A DNA stretch of 38,048 nt from positions 1 to 38,048 of the forward strand of contig NZ_BAIN01000023.1 in the NCBI RefSeq assembly GCF_000613285.1, read 5' to 3'. Source of the stretch: Acetobacter papayae JCM 25143 (GTDB taxonomy: Bacteria; Pseudomonadota; Alphaproteobacteria; Acetobacterales; Acetobacteraceae). The notes under the pieces were generated by a model, which saw only the letters and a program-made list of their open reading frames with translations, ran no database searches and had not been told where the DNA came from. A program made the position numbers and the translations under genes. Shown here one piece after another: positions 35,494 through 38,048 of the stretch. The first letter of the stretch is position 1. The number at the start of each line of letters is the position of its first letter.

Positions 35494-37867
35494 CTAGTAT
35501 GTATATTTAACCTCTCCGATAAACATTCTTCCCGTAGATGGTGTCGCTCTATTGGAGAACAAGCTTTGGTAATTTAAACGGTTAGCCAAATTATATCCAT
35601 TCATTGATATTTTCCAATGTTCGTCGAAACGGTGTGAAATAACAGCACTAAAATCAACATTAGCCGGCACCCTCAGTGTATTAGCTGCATTAAGCCACAC
35701 ATGTTGACGCCACGTAACGCCTCCCCCCAATCATAAAATTGTAAGGCTTGCTCGCAAACGCATTGTACGCAGTCCAAAAAGTCGCCTGATTATGGGGCAC
35801 ATAGGGAATATTTTTCCCCAAATTAGAAGAAGTACTAGAGGTTGTTGTGCTGCTATCATACAGTGCATAAGTTCCCGTAACATTCCAGCCTGGCAGGATA
35901 ACGCCACCAGCCGACAGCTCAAGACCTTGATTGCGCTGCTTGTCCGACGACCCCTCCAGTTCACCTGTTACTGGATCTGCATTCAAGGCGTTCCCCTTAT
36001 CAAGGCGAAAAAGAGAAGCTGTTAGTCCAATACGATCATGGAAAATACTATATTTGGCGCCAATTTCATAAAGTTGTGATTTTTCTGGGCTGGCAAAAGA
36101 AGTCGTTCCTGGGCGAATAGGAACCGAGCCGTTTGTGACATACATACCCATTGGGGTAGTAGAGCTTGCCCATGTAAAGTAATATGTCTGGTGACTATCA
36201 GGCGTAATCATTAGACTTACACTTGGGTTGAATACACCGCTGACGTCATGGAAATGTTTATCAGGATATTTTGAGACATCACCTCCCGTTACATTATATG
36301 CGGTTTGCCAACGATCCCATCTTCCCCCCCCCTTAATAGACAACCAATTTGTGAACCAAATTTGGTCAAAGAGGAAAATTCCAGTGTCAAATCCATATCC
36401 ATTACTATTAGCTTTAGCACCAATACCGCCAAGATTGACTAGACCGCCCGGATTTGAATTTCCGGGAACCAAATTCAGGTTACCTACATTCGGATTGGGA
36501 TTGACTAAACTAGCATATGGTTTGGCATTTAAATACGTATATTGCTGCCGACTGTCGCTAACATTCTCAATATCAAAACCAGCTACAAGCTGATGCCTTA
36601 AAAAACTAGTTTTAAAGTTTGCCACCATAGAAAAGACATTCTGAACAGACCAGCTCTGTTGCTGGTATGGTAAGGGCGCCATATAAGTTCCTGCACCAAG
36701 TCCATTTCCTGCTCCATTAGGCCCCGATCGAGCAACCAGCGCATCTGCTGGAGTGCCAGAAAAATAATTATTCACGCACGTGCTGTCACAAGTAGCCTTC
36801 GAGCCAGCAAATGTTCTATAATACTGCCCACCTCTTAGATCATCATAAAATGTGATATGGTCGTTAAGTTTATAAGTAAATCGTGCTGTTTCCATATTAT
36901 CATTTGTCGAATTTTGATCGCTGCTTGTACCGTAGAAGTTTGTACGGCGCACCCCATACTCGGTAATAGGTTGACCATAAGCGGCACCAGGTTTTGTAAC
37001 AACAGGCACACCAAAATCCGGTATGGAATTCTCTTGTTGATGCATATATTGCAATATTAAGGTTGATTTTTCGCCCAATCCAAACGCTATTGAAGGTGCG
37101 ACGCCCCAACGGTGCGAATAAATATAGTCACGTCCAACAATGTCATGCTCATCGCCCATTCCTGTGATTCGAAACGCCGTCGTTTCGTTTATTTTATGAT
37201 TTACATCAAGTGTACCGCGATAATAATTACCAGATCCTCCAGAAAACTCAGCCGAAGCACGGTTAACCAGCGTTGGAGTTTTTGTGATCATATTGATCGC
37301 TCCACCAGTCGTTCCATTACCAAATACTTCTGATGACGGGCCTTTAATAACAGAAACAGTTTCCATATTAAAGGAGTCTCTTGAATAAACTCCGTAGTCC
37401 CTTAACCCATCTTCATAAATATCATTTTGCGCCTGAAAGCCTCGGATGAGAAATTGATCACCGTTCATCCCCCCTGCCCCTTCACCAATTGATGAAGTGA
37501 CACCAGGTACATCCCGGAGCGCTTCGTCCAAAGATTTAACATTTTGTTGTTGCATTAACTGTTGGGGAACAACGTTAATTGTCTGTGGCGTGTGCATCAC
37601 ATCTTGCGGCATGCGAGACAAACCAAGATAATCGTGCATTGTATTGAAACCATGCCCGGTTACTATCAGACTTTCTACTTCACCCTCTGATATCTCGTCC
37701 TTTTTTTTCTGAGATTTGGCGTTTTCCTTGTATGAATGCTTTTTCTTGATGTCTTTTGATGAAGATTCGGCATGAGCATTTATGGCAGCGGATAACATTA
37801 CTCCTGCAGCTGTCACTGAGACAAAACCATTTTTACATTTTTGGTTCAGATTTCTATGCTTTCTCAT
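35494..37867 (-). pseudogene. TonB-dependent siderophore receptor, one frameshift
   Basis: Outer-membrane receptor that imports ferric siderophores using TonB energy. A signal peptide is visible at the N-terminus (VSVTAAGVMLSAAINAHA). The plug domain follows (MPQDVMHTPQTINVVPQQLMQQQ, LRDVPGVTSSIGEGAGG, FLIRGFQAQNDIYEDGLRDYG, VIKGPSSEVFGNGTTGGAINMITK), then a beta-barrel. At a G6 run near 35725 one extra base shifts the frame; with five Gs it reads YNFMIGGGVTWRQHVWLNA and ends VKYTY, with the terminal aromatic residue expected of outer-membrane barrels. Repaired length is about 790 residues. As written the protein loses the last ~70 residues, several barrel strands. AT-rich compared with neighbours. 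The plug resembles FhuE/Fiu-type receptors; the substrate is unknown. Confidence 0.85.
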
Positions 37868-37931
37868 CTTTTCTCACACAAATCACATTGACTGATGAGG
37901 GAGCCATAACATGTATCGCGCCATATGTTAA

Positions 37932-37946
37932 TGCGAGTTATTATCA
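37932..37946 (-). promoter_or_regulatory. Fur-box-like site
   Basis: TGCGAGTTATTATCA matches the 7-1-7 Fur pattern (TGATAATnATTATCA) at 11 of 14 positions, about 65 bp upstream of the receptor start. It fits iron repression of a siderophore receptor. Confidence 0.45.
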
Positions 37947-38048
37947 TGCGCATGGACAAGCAATATACCTGAAGTCTACACACTTATGACCATCCGTTTG
38001 ATGCGAGGCCAAAAAACAGCACACTCACTGTCACAGATCCCAAGTGGA

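Overview
The window looks like part of a plasmid from an acetic acid bacterium (Acetobacteraceae, for example the Komagataeibacter/Gluconacetobacter/Acetobacter group). This is judged from a repABC-type partition pair next to an iteron-controlled Rep gene, the very large methylase-helicase gene, the style of the IS5-family element and integrase, and the mix of GC-rich backbone genes with AT-richer cargo. The placement is by recognition, not by a database search.

Layout, left to right. (1) 0.1-1.1 kb: a PLD-like protein. (2) 1.2-7.4 kb, minus strand: a PAPS-reductase-family gene and a roughly 1,709-residue DNA methylase-helicase, both broken by single-base indels. (3) 7.6-11.5 kb: plasmid backbone with three copies of a parS-like inverted repeat, parA, parB, a convergent Rep gene and about nine iterons. 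(4) 11.5-13.0 kb: a tyrosine recombinase with an inverted repeat just upstream. (5) 13.4-16.9 kb: an HEYRH-motif metallopeptidase-like protein and an AIPR-family (abortive phage resistance) gene with a frameshift. (6) 17.35-24.62 kb: a segment bounded by a perfect 24-bp inverted repeat, carrying an HsdR-N-like nuclease, a dead IS5 remnant, a second PD-(D/E)XK-like protein and an intact Gabija pair (gajA-gajB). (7) 24.8-26.4 kb: a RelBE-type toxin-antitoxin pair and a DUF1612/HTH plasmid protein. (8) 26.5-33.9 kb: a zinc-limitation island of two divergent operons, folE-hisI-zigA-adh-camH (minus) and DUF1826-zur-thrS (plus), sharing a palindromic Zur-box-like site at 30.73 kb. (9) 34.0-35.3 kb: an IS5-family insertion sequence. 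(10) 35.5-37.9 kb: a TonB-dependent siderophore receptor with a frameshift near its C-terminus and a Fur-box-like site upstream.

The most interesting part is the zinc island. It duplicates housekeeping zinc enzymes (GTP cyclohydrolase I, phosphoribosyl-AMP cyclohydrolase, Thr-tRNA synthetase, class III alcohol dehydrogenase, gamma-carbonic anhydrase) beside a COG0523 metallochaperone. Two copies have lost zinc ligands: the alcohol dehydrogenase lacks two of its four structural-zinc cysteines, and HisI has Asp in place of one zinc Cys. The Zur-like regulator keeps its structural Cys4 site but lacks recognisable sensing ligands.

Eight single-base frameshifts, mostly in short homopolymers, interrupt six otherwise well-conserved genes. 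Either the sequence carries indel errors or the plasmid is decaying; every broken gene is annotated here as its reconstructed full span.
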